DNA of 64,000 nucleotides from Dyella sedimenti (GCF_022760995.1 NZ_JAKWJO010000004.1:291357-355356); one strand, 5' to 3'. Positions 49,700 to 60,104 are shown, counted from the first letter of the stretch. The notes: generated by a model not told the origin, from the sequence alone. A program made the numbers and translations.

Positions 49700-52099
49700 T
49701 TATCCTCGCAATCTTGCCTTGCATGCCATCTCCAACGCTGCGACTGCTTCACGTATGTTACGGTCCGCGTCGTCGTCGGTAAGCGTGCGTGAAGCGTCCT
49801 GTAAAATCAAGCCCATAGCGAGACTCTTTCGGCCCGCTTCGACTCCCTTGCCGCTGTAGCGGTCGAACAGGCGCAACTCCTTGAGCACGCTTCCCACGGT
49901 GGCACGCACCACTTGCTCGATCTGCGACCAGGCCACCTCCTCCGGTACGTCCACCGCAATGTCGCGGCGCACGGAGGGGAAGCGCGGCACCGGCTGTGCC
50001 TTGGGCAAGCGGCGGGCCAGCACCGGCTCCAGCTCGAGTTCGAGCAGGTAGACATCGGCCCCCAGGTCCAGCGCCTTGGCCAGCTGCGGGTGGACAGCCC
50101 CCAGGTAGCCCACGGTCCGGCCATCGCGGGTGACGCGGGCGCCGCGGCCCGGATGGAGCCAGCCCGGCAGGCCGTCGGCATGCACGGCCCAGCGTCCAGG
50201 CTCGCCGCCCCAGGCGATCAGGGCGTCCAGGTCACCCTTGAGATCGTGGAAGTCCAGGGTGCGGGGCGTCTCGCCCCATTGCTCGGCGCGGGCCGTGCCG
50301 CAGGCCACGATGGCGAGGGTAGCTGTCTCGGTCGGCGCCTCCTTGCAGGCGGCGGCCTCCGCCGCGATGCGGAAGGTCCGCCCCAGCTCGAACAGGCGCA
50401 CGCGCTCCTGCTGCCGCGCCCGGTTGTGCGACAGCGCCTGGATCAGGCCCGGCAACAACGATGGCCGCATCACCGCCAGGTCGGCCGACAACGGATTGGC
50501 CAGCGGCACCAGTCCGTCGGCAAAGCCCCAGCGTTGCAATACGTCCTGGCCGATAAAGGCAAGATTGATCGCCTCGTGGTAGCCGCGGGCGGCGAGCTGT
50601 TCGCGTACCGCCAGTTCGTTCAGGCGTGCCTCCGGCTCGGCGGCCAAGGCCAGCGCGCCGCTCGGCGTATGGACAGGGATGTTGTCGTAGCCATGGATGC
50701 GGGCGACCTCCTCGATCAGGTCCTCCTCGCGCTCGATGTCGAAGCGGCTGCTCGGCGCGGTGACCTGCCAGCCACCCGCCTGCGCCACGACCTGCATGCC
50801 CAGCGCGGTGAAGATGCGCGCGACTTCCGCATCCGCCACCGCGATGCCCAGCACCCGCTGCAGCCGCGCGCGGCGCAGCGTCACCGTGGCCGGCTTCGGC
50901 AGGTCGGCCGGGTTCTCCGCCACCAGCACGGGACCGGCCTTGCCGCCGGCGATGGCAAGCAGCAGTTCGGTGGCGCGCTCCAGCGCACGGCGCGGCAGCG
51001 CCGGGTCGACGCCGCGCTCGAAGCGGTGCGAGGCGTCGGTGTGCATGCCCAGCTTGCGTGCGCGGCCCATGATGGCGGCCGGCGCGAAGTGCGCCGCCTC
51101 CAGGAACACGCTGCGGGTGTCGTCGGTGACGCGCGAGTCGAAGCCGCCCATCACGCCGGCCACGGCGAGGCCATGCCTGTCGTCGGCGATCAGCAGGAAG
51201 CCCGCGTCCAGCTTCGCTTCGGAGCCGTCCAGCAGCTTGAGCGTCTCGCCGTCACGCGCATGGCGCACGACGATGTCGCCCTGCAGCTTGTCGTTGTCGA
51301 ACGCATGCAGCGGCTGGCCCAATTCCAGCATCACGTAGTTGGTGATGTCGACCACGGCGCTGATCGGGCGCAGGCCGGAGCGGCGCAGGCGCTCGGCCAT
51401 CCACAGCGGCGTGCGCGCCTTGGCGTCGATGCCTTCGATGATGCGGCCAAGATAGCGCGGGGCGTCGGCCCCCGCTTCAAGCCGGATGCCGCGCTGCGCC
51501 GTGCTGCCCACCGGCGCGGGCGCCTGCTCGCCCATCTTCACGCGGCTGCCGAACAGTGCCGCCACGTCGTGCGCGAGGCCATACAGGCCCAGGCAATCCG
51601 GACGATTGGGGGTGAGCTTCAGCTCGATGCTGGCGTCGGGCAGGCCCAGGTAAGCGGCGAGCGGCTGGCCCACCGGGGCGTCGGCCGGCAGTTCCAGCAG
51701 GCCCGAGGCGTCGTTGTCGACGCCCAGTTCCCTGGCCGAGCACAGCATGCCGAACGATTCGACGCCACGCAGTTTGGCCGCCTTGATGGTGATGCCGCCA
51801 GGCAAATGCGTGCCCACCGTGGCCAGTGGCACCTTGATGCCCACGCGCGCGTTCGGCGCGCCGCAGACGATCTGCAACGGCTCGCCCCGCCCCACGCTCA
51901 CCTTGCACACCTGCAGGCGATTGGCTTCCGGATGCTTCTCGGCGCCGACGATCTCGGCCACCACCACACCGTCCAGGCCGTCGCCCAGCGGGGTGAGCTC
52001 TTCCACTTCCAGGCCCGCCATGGTCAAGGCGTGGGCCAGCGCCGCGCGGTCCGCCTGGATCTCGACCAGTTCGCGCAGCCAGTTCTCGGAGAATTTCAT
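49700..52099 (-). CDS. pheT: Phenylalanyl-tRNA synthetase beta subunit
   Basis: A 799-residue subunit. Domains in order: N-terminal EMAP/tRNA-binding domain ('[25 protein letters not shown]'), B3/B4 editing domain ('[20 protein letters not shown]'), B5, the catalytic-like core, and a C-terminal anticodon-binding FDX-ACB domain ('[30 protein letters not shown]'). Length equals E. coli PheT (795). It forms the alpha2beta2 enzyme with PheS. Confidence 0.97.
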   Translation of the reverse strand: MKFSENWLRELVEIQADRAALAHALTMAGLEVEELTPLGDGLDGVVVAEIVGAEKHPEANRLQVCKVSVGRGEPLQIVCGAPNARVGIKVPLATVGTHLPGGITIKAAKLRGVESFGMLCSARELGVDNDASGLLELPADAPVGQPLAAYLGLPDASIELKLTPNRPDCLGLYGLAHDVAALFGSRVKMGEQAPAPVGSTAQRGIRLEAGADAPRYLGRIIEGIDAKARTPLWMAERLRRSGLRPISAVVDITNYVMLELGQPLHAFDNDKLQGDIVVRHARDGETLKLLDGSEAKLDAGFLLIADDRHGLAVAGVMGGFDSRVTDDTRSVFLEAAHFAPAAIMGRARKLGMHTDASHRFERGVDPALPRRALERATELLLAIAGGKAGPVLVAENPADLPKPATVTLRRARLQRVLGIAVADAEVARIFTALGMQVVAQAGGWQVTAPSSRFDIEREEDLIEEVARIHGYDNIPVHTPSGALALAAEPEARLNELAVREQLAARGYHEAINLAFIGQDVLQRWGFADGLVPLANPLSADLAVMRPSLLPGLIQALSHNRARQQERVRLFELGRTFRIAAEAAACKEAPTETATLAIVACGTARAEQWGETPRTLDFHDLKGDLDALIAWGGEPGRWAVHADGLPGWLHPGRGARVTRDGRTVGYLGAVHPQLAKALDLGADVYLLELELEPVLARRLPKAQPVPRFPSVRRDIAVDVPEEVAWSQIEQVVRATVGSVLKELRLFDRYSGKGVEAGRKSLAMGLILQDASRTLTDDDADRNIREAVAALEMACKARLRG

Positions 52100-52106
52100 G
52101 TGTGTA

Positions 52107-52217
52107 GTCCGGGAATAGGGAATGGGGAATGGGGAATAGGGAATGGAAATTTAGGGAGGTCTCCGGGACTTCGGCGTCTAGGCTTCCACCTATTCCCGAT
52201 TCCCTGCTCCCTATTCC
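52107..52217. repeat. GGGAAT-type inverted repeat in the pheS-pheT gap
   Basis: A left tract of GGGAATA/GGGAATG units and a right tract of ATTCCC units face each other, leaving the pheS-pheT spacer of 124 bp able to fold into a long hairpin within the operon mRNA. The same unit occurs at 17277-17304. Confidence 0.65.
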
Positions 52218-52223
52218 CTGCCC

Positions 52224-53373
<1,150 letters not shown>

Positions 53374-53396
53374 CAAATATCGCAGAGCCATCAAAC

Positions 53397-53429
53397 AAAA
53401 CGGGGAGGAGGCTTCAGGCCTCCTCCCCG
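53397..53429 (-). terminator. Rho-independent terminator of rpmI-rplT
   Basis: A 12-bp stem CGGGGAGGAGGC / GCCTCCTCCCCG with a TTCAG loop, followed on the minus strand by TTTTGTTTG, 81 bp after the rplT stop. It separates rplT from pheST. Confidence 0.9.
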
Positions 53430-53457
53430 CGAGCGTTACGCGCATCCCTTGAAGAGT

Positions 53458-53475
53458 GCGGCCATGGATGGCCGC
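53458..53475. repeat. Family C palindrome, copy after rplT
   Basis: GCGGCCATGGATGGCCGC, flanked by TTGAAGAGT and TTCTTGATC, the most complete version of this element in the window. Confidence 0.75.
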
Positions 53476-53510
53476 TTCTTGATCTTCGCGATCAAGGATG
53501 AGCGCACAAG

Positions 53511-53870
53511 TTACGCCGCCAGACTGGCCTTCGCCTTTTCTGCGATCGCACCAAACGCCTTGATGTCGTGCACGGCGATGTCCGCCAGCACCTTGCGGTC
53601 GACGGTAATGCCGGCCTTCGACAGGCCATTGATCAGGCGGCTGTAGGACAGGCCGAACTGACGGGCGGCGGCGTTGATACGCACGATCCACAGGGCGCGG
53701 AACTGGCGCTTGCGCTGCTTGCGGCCGATGTAGGCGTACTGACCGGCCTTGATGACAGCCTGGTTGGCAACGCGGAAAACCTTGCGACGGGCGTTGTAGT
53801 AACCCTTCGCGCGGCCAATGATCTTCTTGTGACGACGACGGGCGGTAACGCCACGCTTGACTCGAGCCAT
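53511..53870 (-). CDS. rplT: Ribosomal protein L20
   Basis: A 119-residue 50S protein. Signature: '[70 protein letters not shown]'. In E. coli L20 represses its own operon by binding leader RNA; the 5' leader of rpmI here is long enough for such a site. It starts 16 bp after rpmI. Confidence 0.98.
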   Translation of the reverse strand: MARVKRGVTARRRHKKIIGRAKGYYNARRKVFRVANQAVIKAGQYAYIGRKQRKRQFRALWIVRINAAARQFGLSYSRLINGLSKAGITVDRKVLADIAVHDIKAFGAIAEKAKASLAA

Positions 53871-53886
53871 GGTTCAGTCCTCCGCC

Positions 53887-54084
53887 TTAGAGATACGGCA
53901 ACATGCGTGCCACACCCTTGGTGTCGCAAGCCTTGACGTGGTTGGTCGCACGCAGACCGCGCTTACGCTTGGTCGACTTCTTGGTCAGGATGTGCGACTT
54001 GAAGGCGTGACCGGCCTTGAACTTGCCCGACGCGGTCTTGCGAAAACGCTTCGCCGCCGCCCGGTTGGTCTTGATCTTGGGCAT
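53887..54084 (-). CDS. rpmI: Ribosomal protein L35
   Basis: A 65-residue basic 50S protein ([22 protein letters not shown] ... [12 protein letters not shown]). It is separated from infC by a terminator-like hairpin and a promoter with a consensus -10. Confidence 0.98.
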   Translation of the reverse strand: MPKIKTNRAAAKRFRKTASGKFKAGHAFKSHILTKKSTKRKRGLRATNHVKACDTKGVARMLPYL

Positions 54085-54204
54085 GGAAATGCTCCCTGAT
54101 GGGGATGAACCCCGGTTTCTGACTGATCTGGCGGTGGCCTGGCGACCACGCTTTCCGTCCTGCCAGCATCGGTGCACGACCCGTCCTGGTGGGTCGAACC
54201 GGCG

Positions 54205-54233
54205 ATTATAGGGAGGATCGGGGGGATTTGCCA
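54205..54233 (-). promoter_or_regulatory. Promoter of rpmI-rplT
   Basis: On the minus strand, -10 TATAAT (54210-54205), a 17-bp spacer and a weak -35 TGGCAA (54233-54228). A transcript would have a leader of about 115 bases, a likely place for L20 autoregulation. Confidence 0.6.
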
Positions 54234-54297
54234 GCGGCGGGACTATTACAGCGTGCCGCCGCCCTTGATTGGGCCACGGGGAGAGGCTGGAGCGAAC

Positions 54298-54320
54298 AAA
54301 AAGGCGGCCCATGGGCCGCC
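54298..54320 (-). terminator. Terminator or attenuator between infC and rpmI
   Basis: Stem GGCGGCCC / GGGCCGCC followed on the minus strand by CTTTTTG, starting 8 bp after the infC stop. Confidence 0.8.
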
Positions 54321-54328
54321 CTTTCCGA

Positions 54329-54856
54329 CTACTGCTTCTTCTTCGGCCCGATCATCATGACCATCTGGCGGCCTTCCAGGCGGGGGAAGGACTCCACCAC
54401 GCCGTTCTCGCCCACGTCCTCCTGGATCTTCTTGGCCAGGTTCTGGCCAAGGTCCTGGTGGGACATCTCGCGGCCGCGGAAGCGGATGGTGACCTTGACC
54501 TTGTCGCCTTCCTCGAGGAAGCGAAGCATGTTGCGCAGCTTGATCTGGTAGTCGCCCACGTCCGTCACCGGACGGAACTTCACTTCCTTGATCTCGACCT
54601 GCTTCTGCTTCTTCTTGGCCGCCTGGGCCTTCTTCTGGGCTTCGAACTTGAACTTGCCGTAGTCCATGATGCGGCAGACCGGCGGATCGCCGTTCGGCTG
54701 GATCTCGACCAGGTCCAGACCCGCTTCCTGCGCCATGGCGAGTGCCTCGTCGCGGCTCAGGATGCCCAGCTGTTCCGAATCGGGACCGATGACACGGACG
54801 CGCGGTACGCGGATCTCGTGGTTACGGCGATTGCCCTTAGTGTCGGTGGTAGCGAT
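54329..54856 (-). CDS. infC: Translation initiation factor IF-3, with an AUC start codon
   Basis: A 175-residue factor. The full N-terminal domain is recovered only if translation begins at ATC (54856-54854): [20 protein letters not shown], then '[32 protein letters not shown]'. GGAGG (54869-54865) lies 8 bp upstream, ideal spacing. The C-terminal domain has '[25 protein letters not shown]', '[33 protein letters not shown]'. The first ATG in frame (54736) would delete 40 conserved residues. Rare AUU/AUC/AUA starts are known for infC and allow IF-3 to repress its own synthesis. Confidence 0.96.
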   Translation of the reverse strand: MATTDTKGNRRNHEIRVPRVRVIGPDSEQLGILSRDEALAMAQEAGLDLVEIQPNGDPPVCRIMDYGKFKFEAQKKAQAAKKKQKQVEIKEVKFRPVTDVGDYQIKLRNMLRFLEEGDKVKVTIRFRGREMSHQDLGQNLAKKIQEDVGENGVVESFPRLEGRQMVMMIGPKKKQ

Positions 54857-54901
54857 ACCACTATCCTCCAGAAGAGTTCTTGTAAGTGCCGGCCCGCTCG
54901 C

Positions 54902-56803
54902 TCAGCGGCGGGTCTCGGCTTCCAGGCGTTCGGCAAAGACGGCCAGCGGCATGCTGCCCAGGTCCTCGCCGGAACGGGTACGCACGGAAACGGCCCCTGC
55001 CTCCTTCTCGCGATCTCCGACCACCAGCAGGTAAGGGACTTTCTGCAACGTATGTTCGCGGATTTTATAGCCGACCTTCTCATTGCGCAAATCGGCATGC
55101 ACGCGGAAACCTTTGTCGACAAGGGTTTGCGCCACCTCGCGGACATAGTCGGCCTGCGCGTCCGTGATGCTGAACACGGCGGCCTGGACCGGGGCCAGCC
55201 AGGTCGGCAGCAGGCCGGCGTGGTGCTCGATCAGGATACCGATGAAACGCTCCATCGAGCCCACGATGGCACGATGCAGCATGACCGGGTGACGGCGCTG
55301 TGAATGCTCATCCACGTACTCGGCGCCCAGGCGCTCGGGCATCATGAAGTCCACCTGCATGGTACCCACCTGCCAGGCGCGGCCGATGGAATCCTTCATG
55401 TGGTACTCGATCTTGGGGCCGTAGAAGGCGCCCTCGCCCGGCAGTTCCTCCCAGCTCACGCCGGCGGCGCCCAGCGCGGCGCGCAATGCGGCCTCCGCGC
55501 GGTCCCACACCTCGTCGCTGCCGATGCGCTTGTCGGGACGCAGCGCGATCTTCAGCGCGATGTCCTCGAAGCCGAAGTCGCCGTAGACCTTCATGGCCTG
55601 CTGGTGGAACGCCGTCACCTCGGACTCGATCTGTTCTTCCGTGCAGAACACGTGGCCGTCGTCCTGCGTGAAGGCGCGCACGCGCATGATGCCGTGCAGC
55701 GCGCCCGAGGGCTCGTTGCGATGGCAGGCGCCGAACTCGCCGTAGCGGATCGGCAGCTCGCGGTAGCTGTGCAGGTCGGTGTTGAAGATCTGCACGTGGC
55801 CCGGGCAGTTCATGGGCTTCAACGCGAAGGTGTGCTTCTCCGACTCGGTGAAGAACATGTTCTCCTGGTAGTTGTCCCAGTGGCCGGACTTCTTCCACAG
55901 CGACACGTCCAGCACCTGCGGGCAGCGCACTTCCTGGTAGCCGCTGTTGCGGTACACGCGGCGCATGTACTGCTCCACCTGCTGCCAGATCGCCCAGCCC
56001 TTCGGGTGCCAGAACACCATGCCCGGCCCCTCTTCCTGCTGGTGGAACAGGTCGAGCGCCTTGCCGATCTTGCGATGATCGCGCTTCTCGGCCTCTTCCA
56101 GCTGGTGCAGGTAGGCCTTGAGGTCCTTGTCGTTGAGCCAGGCCGTGCCGTAGATGCGCGTGAGCATGGTGTTGTTGGAATCGCCACGCCAGTACGCGCC
56201 GGCCACCTTCATCAGCTTGAACGCGCGCAGCTTGCCCGTGTTGGGCACGTGCGGGCCACGACACAGGTCGGTGAACTCGCCCTGCGTGTAGAGGGAGAGC
56301 TCCTCGTTGGCGGGGATGCTTTCGATGATCTCGGCCTTGTATTCCTCGCCCAGGCCGCGGAAGAAAGCCACCGCCTCGTCGCGCGACTTCACGCTGCGCG
56401 TCACGGGTAAGCCTTCCTTCACGATTCGATGCATCTCCTCCTCGATCTTCGCCAGGTCTTCCGGCGTGAAGGGACGCTCGTAGGCGAAGTCGTAGTAGAA
56501 GCCGTTGTCGATCACCGGCCCGATGGTGACCTGCGCGCCCGGATACAGGCGCTGCACGGCCTGCGCCAGCAGGTGCGCCGTGGAATGGCGCAGGATGTCC
56601 AACGCCTCCGGACTCTTCTCGGTGACGATTTCCAGCGCCGCGTCATGGTCGATCGGAAAACTGGCGTCCACCAGCTTGCCGTCCACCTTGCCCGCCAGGG
56701 TGGCCTTGGCCAGCCCCGCACCGATGGACGCCGCCACGTCCTGCACCGTCACCGGATGCTCGAAAGGCCTCTTGCTGCCGTCGGGTAGCGTAATTTCGAT
56801 CAT
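54902..56803 (-). CDS. thrS: Threonyl-tRNA synthetase
   Basis: A 633-residue class II synthetase. Domains in order: TGS (residues 1-61), N2 editing domain with its His motif ('[19 protein letters not shown]') and '[10 protein letters not shown]', a catalytic core with zinc ligands ('[11 protein letters not shown]', '[15 protein letters not shown]', and a His in '[15 protein letters not shown]'), and a C-terminal anticodon domain ('[26 protein letters not shown]'). It heads the translation cluster; infC follows after 45 bp. Confidence 0.98.
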   Translation of the reverse strand: MIEITLPDGSKRPFEHPVTVQDVAASIGAGLAKATLAGKVDGKLVDASFPIDHDAALEIVTEKSPEALDILRHSTAHLLAQAVQRLYPGAQVTIGPVIDNGFYYDFAYERPFTPEDLAKIEEEMHRIVKEGLPVTRSVKSRDEAVAFFRGLGEEYKAEIIESIPANEELSLYTQGEFTDLCRGPHVPNTGKLRAFKLMKVAGAYWRGDSNNTMLTRIYGTAWLNDKDLKAYLHQLEEAEKRDHRKIGKALDLFHQQEEGPGMVFWHPKGWAIWQQVEQYMRRVYRNSGYQEVRCPQVLDVSLWKKSGHWDNYQENMFFTESEKHTFALKPMNCPGHVQIFNTDLHSYRELPIRYGEFGACHRNEPSGALHGIMRVRAFTQDDGHVFCTEEQIESEVTAFHQQAMKVYGDFGFEDIALKIALRPDKRIGSDEVWDRAEAALRAALGAAGVSWEELPGEGAFYGPKIEYHMKDSIGRAWQVGTMQVDFMMPERLGAEYVDEHSQRRHPVMLHRAIVGSMERFIGILIEHHAGLLPTWLAPVQAAVFSITDAQADYVREVAQTLVDKGFRVHADLRNEKVGYKIREHTLQKVPYLLVVGDREKEAGAVSVRTRSGEDLGSMPLAVFAERLEAETRR

Positions 56804-56851
56804 CTTTGCACCTGTTCGCTCGCTATATCAAAGCGTGCTCTTTTGAAGAGT

Positions 56852-56929
56852 CCGGCCATGGATGGCCGGTTTTGCTTTCGTCCGCCGGGATGGCGGACCC
56901 TATTCAAATCCCCGACCATGGATGGCCGG
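56852..56929. repeat. Tandem family C palindromes
   Basis: CCGGCCATGGATGGCCGG (56852-56869) and CCGACCATGGATGGCCGG (56912-56929), each followed by TTTTGCTTT, 60 bp apart, in the thrS leader region. The two form a direct duplication including flanks. Confidence 0.7.
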
Positions 56930-56962
56930 TTTTTGCTTTTCGCCTGCCTGGACGGCAAGCAC

Positions 56963-56987
56963 AAAAAAAGAGCGCCAGGCGCCCTTT
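56963..56987 (-). terminator. Terminator hairpin upstream of thrS (possible attenuator)
   Basis: The stem AGGGCGCC / GGCGCTCT (one mismatch) is followed on the minus strand by TTTTTTT. No minus-strand gene lies upstream that it could terminate, which is why attenuation of thrS is suspected. Confidence 0.55.
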
Positions 56988-57196
56988 CCCGAAAACCAAG
57001 GCGTGGCGTGGGATCAGCGATGGAAGCTCGTAGTTGCCATGTCGCACACTCGGCCGGCGCATGGACGCGGGCCACCTTGTCTCCAGTGAATGCCTGGGTT
57101 GCTAGTCTAGCGTACCCGGCGCCGGCAATTCAGCCATCCCAGGTCGTCTCGGCCTGTCCGGGATAGAATGCGCGGCTGGACTTGGGAGAGGTTGGC

Positions 57197-58210
57197 ATGC
57201 GCGTTCTCGTCACCGGCACGGCCGGCTTCATCGGTTCGGCCCTGGCCCAGCACCTGCTGGCGCGCGGCGACGAGGTCTGGGGCATCGACAACCACAACGA
57301 TTACTACGATCCGTCGCTGAAGGAAGCCCGCCTCGCCCGCTTCGCCCCGCACCCCAGCTACACCCACCAGCGCGCCGACCTGGCCGACGCGGAAGCAGTG
57401 AACCGGGCCTTCGCCGAATTCCGTCCCCAGCGCGTGGTGAACCTGGCTGCTCAGGCCGGCGTGCGCTATTCGCTGAAGAACCCGCAGGCCTACGTGCAGA
57501 GCAACCTGGTGGGCTTCGTGAACGTGCTGGAGGCCTGCCGCCACGGCCAGGTGGAGCACCTGGTGTATGCCTCCTCCAGCTCGGTCTACGGGGCCAACCG
57601 CAAGATGCCGTTCGCCATCGAGGACGCGGTGGACCATCCGGTCAGCCTGTATGCGGCCAGCAAGAAGGCCAACGAGCTGATGGCCCATACCTATAGCCAC
57701 CTCTACGGCCTGCCGACCACCGGCCTGCGCTTCTTCACCGTCTACGGCCCGTGGGGGCGCCCTGACATGTCACCCATGCTGTTCGCCGACCGCATCAGCC
57801 GCGGCGAGCCGCTGGACGTGTTCAACCATGGCAACCACAGCCGCGATTTCACCTATGTCGACGACATCGTCGAAGGCGTGATCCGCACCCTGGACCACCC
57901 CGCCCTACCGGACCCGGCCTACGACGCGTTGCATCCCAGTCCCGGCACGTCCAGCGCGCCGTACCGCGTCTACAACATCGGCAACGACCAGCCGGTGCAA
58001 CTGCTGCGCTTCATCGAACTGATGGAACAGCACCTGGGCCGCACGGTGGAAAAACGCCTGCTGCCGATGCAACCCGGCGACGTCCCCGATACCTGGGCCG
58101 ACGTGTCGGCGCTGCGGCGCGACGTCGGCTACGCGCCAAACACCTCGATCGAGGAAGGCGTGGCACGCTTCGTGGCGTGGTATCGGGAATATTGCCAGCG
58201 CGGCGATTGA
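57197..58210 (+). CDS. NAD-dependent epimerase, UDP-glucuronate 4-epimerase type
   Basis: A 337-residue extended short-chain dehydrogenase. Motifs: 'VLVTGTAGFIGSALAQHLL' (Rossmann GxxGxxG), 'GIDNHNDYYDPSLKEARL' (typical of UDP-glucuronate epimerases), 'YASSSSVYG', the catalytic Tyr-Lys in 'SLYAASKKANELMAHTYSHLYGLPTTGLRFFTVYGPWGRPDM' and 'RDFTYVDDIVEGV'. It would supply UDP-galacturonate for surface polysaccharide or LPS. The ATG at 57197 is preceded by GGGAGAGG; a TTG at 57182 is in frame. No other sugar genes are adjacent. Confidence 0.88.
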   Translation: MRVLVTGTAGFIGSALAQHLLARGDEVWGIDNHNDYYDPSLKEARLARFAPHPSYTHQRADLADAEAVNRAFAEFRPQRVVNLAAQAGVRYSLKNPQAYVQSNLVGFVNVLEACRHGQVEHLVYASSSSVYGANRKMPFAIEDAVDHPVSLYAASKKANELMAHTYSHLYGLPTTGLRFFTVYGPWGRPDMSPMLFADRISRGEPLDVFNHGNHSRDFTYVDDIVEGVIRTLDHPALPDPAYDALHPSPGTSSAPYRVYNIGNDQPVQLLRFIELMEQHLGRTVEKRLLPMQPGDVPDTWADVSALRRDVGYAPNTSIEEGVARFVAWYREYCQRGD

Positions 58211-58230
58211 GCCAAGCCTGGCAACGACAC

Positions 58231-58313
58231 TGTAGGAGCGCACCTTGTGCGCGACCGTGGAGCATCGGCGGCAACGCTTCGCCGGCTTGTCGCGCACAGG
58301 GTGCGCTCCTACA
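58231..58313. repeat. Palindromic repeat family A, copy 6
   Basis: TGTAGGAGCGCACCTTGTGCGCGAC ... GTCGCGCACAGGGTGCGCTCCTACA with the core GCTTCGCCGGC. It lies between the convergent epimerase and hemJ genes. Confidence 0.85.
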
Positions 58314-58329
58314 AAAAGATATCGACGCT

Positions 58330-58776
58330 TCAGAACGGCTTGGCGATCACCAGGAAGATGATCACCAGCAACACGACCACCGGCAGCTCATTCATGATGC
58401 GCAACGCCCTGGACGACGGCAGCGCCCTGCCCTGCTCACCGCGCTTGAGCAGCCGGCCGCTCCAGATGAAATAGGCCAGCAACAGCACGACCAGTCCCAG
58501 CTTGGCGTGCAGCCAGTACGCCGCGCCGAAGTTGGGCAGGACGCCAGGGAACACGCGCCAGCCCTGCCACAGGGTCAGCCCCAGCAGGAAGGCCAGCCCG
58601 AACATGTGGTGGCCGAACCGGTACAGGCGGCGCCCCATCAGCACCAGCCGGGCCTTCACCACCGGCTCGCCCTCCGCCTCGGCGATGTTCACCAGGATGC
58701 GCGGCAGGTAGAACACCGTGGCCATCCATGCCACGACGAACAGCAGGTGGAAGCTCTTGACCCAGAGGTATGTCAT
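58330..58776 (-). CDS. hemJ: HemJ-type protoporphyrinogen oxidase (CopD-like membrane protein)
   Basis: A 148-residue protein with four membrane helices. Family features: 'YLWVKSFHLLFVVAWMATVFYLPRILVNIAE' with the conserved His, 'RRLYRFGHHMFGLAFLLGLTLW', 'WLHAKLGLVVLLLAYFIWSGRLLK' and 'MNELPVVVLLVIIFLVIAKPF'. HemJ performs the penultimate step of heme synthesis in bacteria without HemG or HemY. It is the last host gene before the tRNA-Val remnant. Confidence 0.9.
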   Translation of the reverse strand: MTYLWVKSFHLLFVVAWMATVFYLPRILVNIAEAEGEPVVKARLVLMGRRLYRFGHHMFGLAFLLGLTLWQGWRVFPGVLPNFGAAYWLHAKLGLVVLLLAYFIWSGRLLKRGEQGRALPSSRALRIMNELPVVVLLVIIFLVIAKPF

Positions 58777-58796
58777 CGACTGGCTCCTTCGGCACA

Positions 58797-58832
58797 AAGA
58801 AAAACGGCGCGAACCCTGGGGCCGCGCCGTTT
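58797..58832 (-). terminator. Terminator of the disrupted tRNA-Val gene
   Basis: A perfect 10-bp stem AAACGGCGCG / CGCGCCGTTT with an 11-base loop; a T-rich run follows on the minus strand. It begins 10 bp after the tRNA 3' end and is the original host terminator, now behind a gene fragment. Confidence 0.85.
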
Positions 58833-58841
58833 CATCGGTAT

Positions 58842-58886
58842 TGGTGGGCGGTACAAGGATCGAACTTGTGACCCCTACCATGTCAA
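58842..58886 (-). tRNA. tRNA-Val (GAC) 3' remnant, probable attachment site
   Basis: A 45-base match on the minus strand to the 3' half of tRNA-Val: anticodon loop TTGACAT, stem half GGTAG, variable GGGTC, T arm ACAAG-TTCGATC-CTTGT, acceptor ACCGCCC, then ACCA. The 5' half is missing: beyond 58886 the sequence no longer pairs (GGTTTA in place of CTACC). The break at the anticodon loop is where many tyrosine integrases recombine. The intact gene should lie at the far end of the element, outside the window. Confidence 0.85.
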
Positions 58887-58963
58887 TAAACCCTTGATCT
58901 ACCAAGAAACGTTGATGGGACTTGACCTCAGAGAACTCCCGTTCACACCTAAGGAGTCCTCAA

Positions 58964-59917
58964 ATGGCAAACATCCGCGCTCTACCCAGCGGTAGCTGGA
59001 ACGTACAGGTACGCATCAAGGGACGGCCACCTCAGTCTAAAACCTTCCCTTCGGAAGCAGAAGCCAAGACTTGGGCAGTTGAGCACGAGGCCACTCATAA
59101 GCAGCAGAAGACACATACCGTGTACACGTTGGGCCTCGCCTATCGGGAGTCCAGGCTAAAAGGTAAAGGCAGCTATGAGCATGCCCTTGTCATCCTTCGC
59201 CAGTTGGCTGATGCATTCCCTCAGCCTATCGAGGACATCACTCCACAGTTGGTCAACGACTTCAAGTTAGATCGACTCCGGAAGGTCAAGGCGTCCACCG
59301 TCAGGACACAGCTAGCTTTCCTCTCTCGATTCTTCAAGTTCGCCAAGAGGGAACTACTGATTCCCGTGGCAAATCCCGTGGCAGATATAGCGCTGCCTCC
59401 ACCGTCCAAGGCTAGCGACAAGGTGGTGAGTAAGGCTGAGTTAGATCTGCTGTCCAAGCTAAACCCAACCATGGCCCTGATAGTGGAACTGGCATACGAG
59501 ACGGCCATGCGCCGCTCGGAGATAGTGAAACTCACTCCTGCCCACCTACACCTAGAAGATCGGATAGCGGACGTGATCGACGGTAAGAACGGCACTCGTT
59601 CCGTCCCCCTGACGCATAGGGCTGTAGAGCTTCTACAAGAGGCAGCAAGGCGCACGAGGGTTAAGTGTGGAGATGCCTATAGGTTGTTTCCCGTTACCCC
59701 ACATGCCGTATCTACGGCGGTACGTAGGGCAAGGGAACTGGCTGGACTCAGCCCGTCCGTTAGACTCCATCAGCTACGCCACACCCGTATCACCAACGTA
59801 GCCAAGCGAGGCTTCAATAACGCTCAGATCATGGTGGTGTCGGGACATAGGGATACGAGGTCAGTGGCCCGTTATTCCCACCTCAACGCCAAGGACGTTC
59901 TCCACCTCATCGACTAA
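58964..59917 (+). CDS. int: Tyrosine recombinase (integrase)
   Basis: A 317-residue site-specific recombinase. An N-terminal AP2-like arm-binding part ('SGSWNVQVRIKGRPPQSKTFPSEAEAKTWAVEHE') and SAM-like core-binding domain ('LVILRQLADAFPQPIEDITPQLVNDFKLDRL') precede the catalytic domain. The full tetrad is present: Arg in 'ETAMRRSEIVKL', 'HQLRHTRITNVAK' (H-x-x-R), 'SGHRDTRSVARYSH' (H and nucleophile Tyr). The ATG at 58964 has AAGGAG at 7 bp. It starts 78 bp from the tRNA-Val remnant and reads into the element. Confidence 0.96.
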   Translation: MANIRALPSGSWNVQVRIKGRPPQSKTFPSEAEAKTWAVEHEATHKQQKTHTVYTLGLAYRESRLKGKGSYEHALVILRQLADAFPQPIEDITPQLVNDFKLDRLRKVKASTVRTQLAFLSRFFKFAKRELLIPVANPVADIALPPPSKASDKVVSKAELDLLSKLNPTMALIVELAYETAMRRSEIVKLTPAHLHLEDRIADVIDGKNGTRSVPLTHRAVELLQEAARRTRVKCGDAYRLFPVTPHAVSTAVRRARELAGLSPSVRLHQLRHTRITNVAKRGFNNAQIMVVSGHRDTRSVARYSHLNAKDVLHLID

Positions 59918-60104
59918 TGCCCCCTGTAACCTCCTGTAAGCCCCTCTGTGGCGTTTCCGTGGTAACTGGCTGTAAGACCGCTGGGTTACTTCAGGGACAG
60001 CCCTGAGGGGCTTTTTGTTGACCTTGGCTGGATAACTCAATGCGGCCAACCCATGGATTTTCATAGAAATTATGGAAGTACTTGACATGCCAGTGAAATT
60101 GTGC
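59918..60104. other. Non-coding stretch after the integrase, with direct repeats
   Basis: CCTGTAA occurs twice 12 bases apart just after the integrase stop, and GGCTGTAAG once more nearby; these could be integrase arm sites. The tail of the stretch holds two TTGACA boxes 23 bp apart (60082 and 60105). Confidence 0.4.
59999..60016 (+). terminator. Terminator of the integrase gene
   Basis: Stem AGCCC, loop TGAG, GGGCT, followed by TTTT, about 80 bp after the integrase stop. The stem is short. Confidence 0.65.

Larger units (their letters stand above)
56804..57196. other. thrS upstream region with repeats and a candidate attenuator
   Basis: About 390 bp between divergent thrS and the epimerase. 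It holds two family C palindromes (56852-56869 and 56912-56929), a minus-strand terminator hairpin at 56963-56987, and further upstream a short frame MATTSFHR (57040-57014, minus strand) with adjacent Thr codons. No other gene character is seen. Confidence 0.5.

Noticed and set aside
56800..57075. A 91-codon minus-strand frame upstream of thrS
   Set aside because: It is built from the duplicated family C palindromes (KNRPSM repeated) and crosses the terminator-like hairpin; it overlaps the thrS start.
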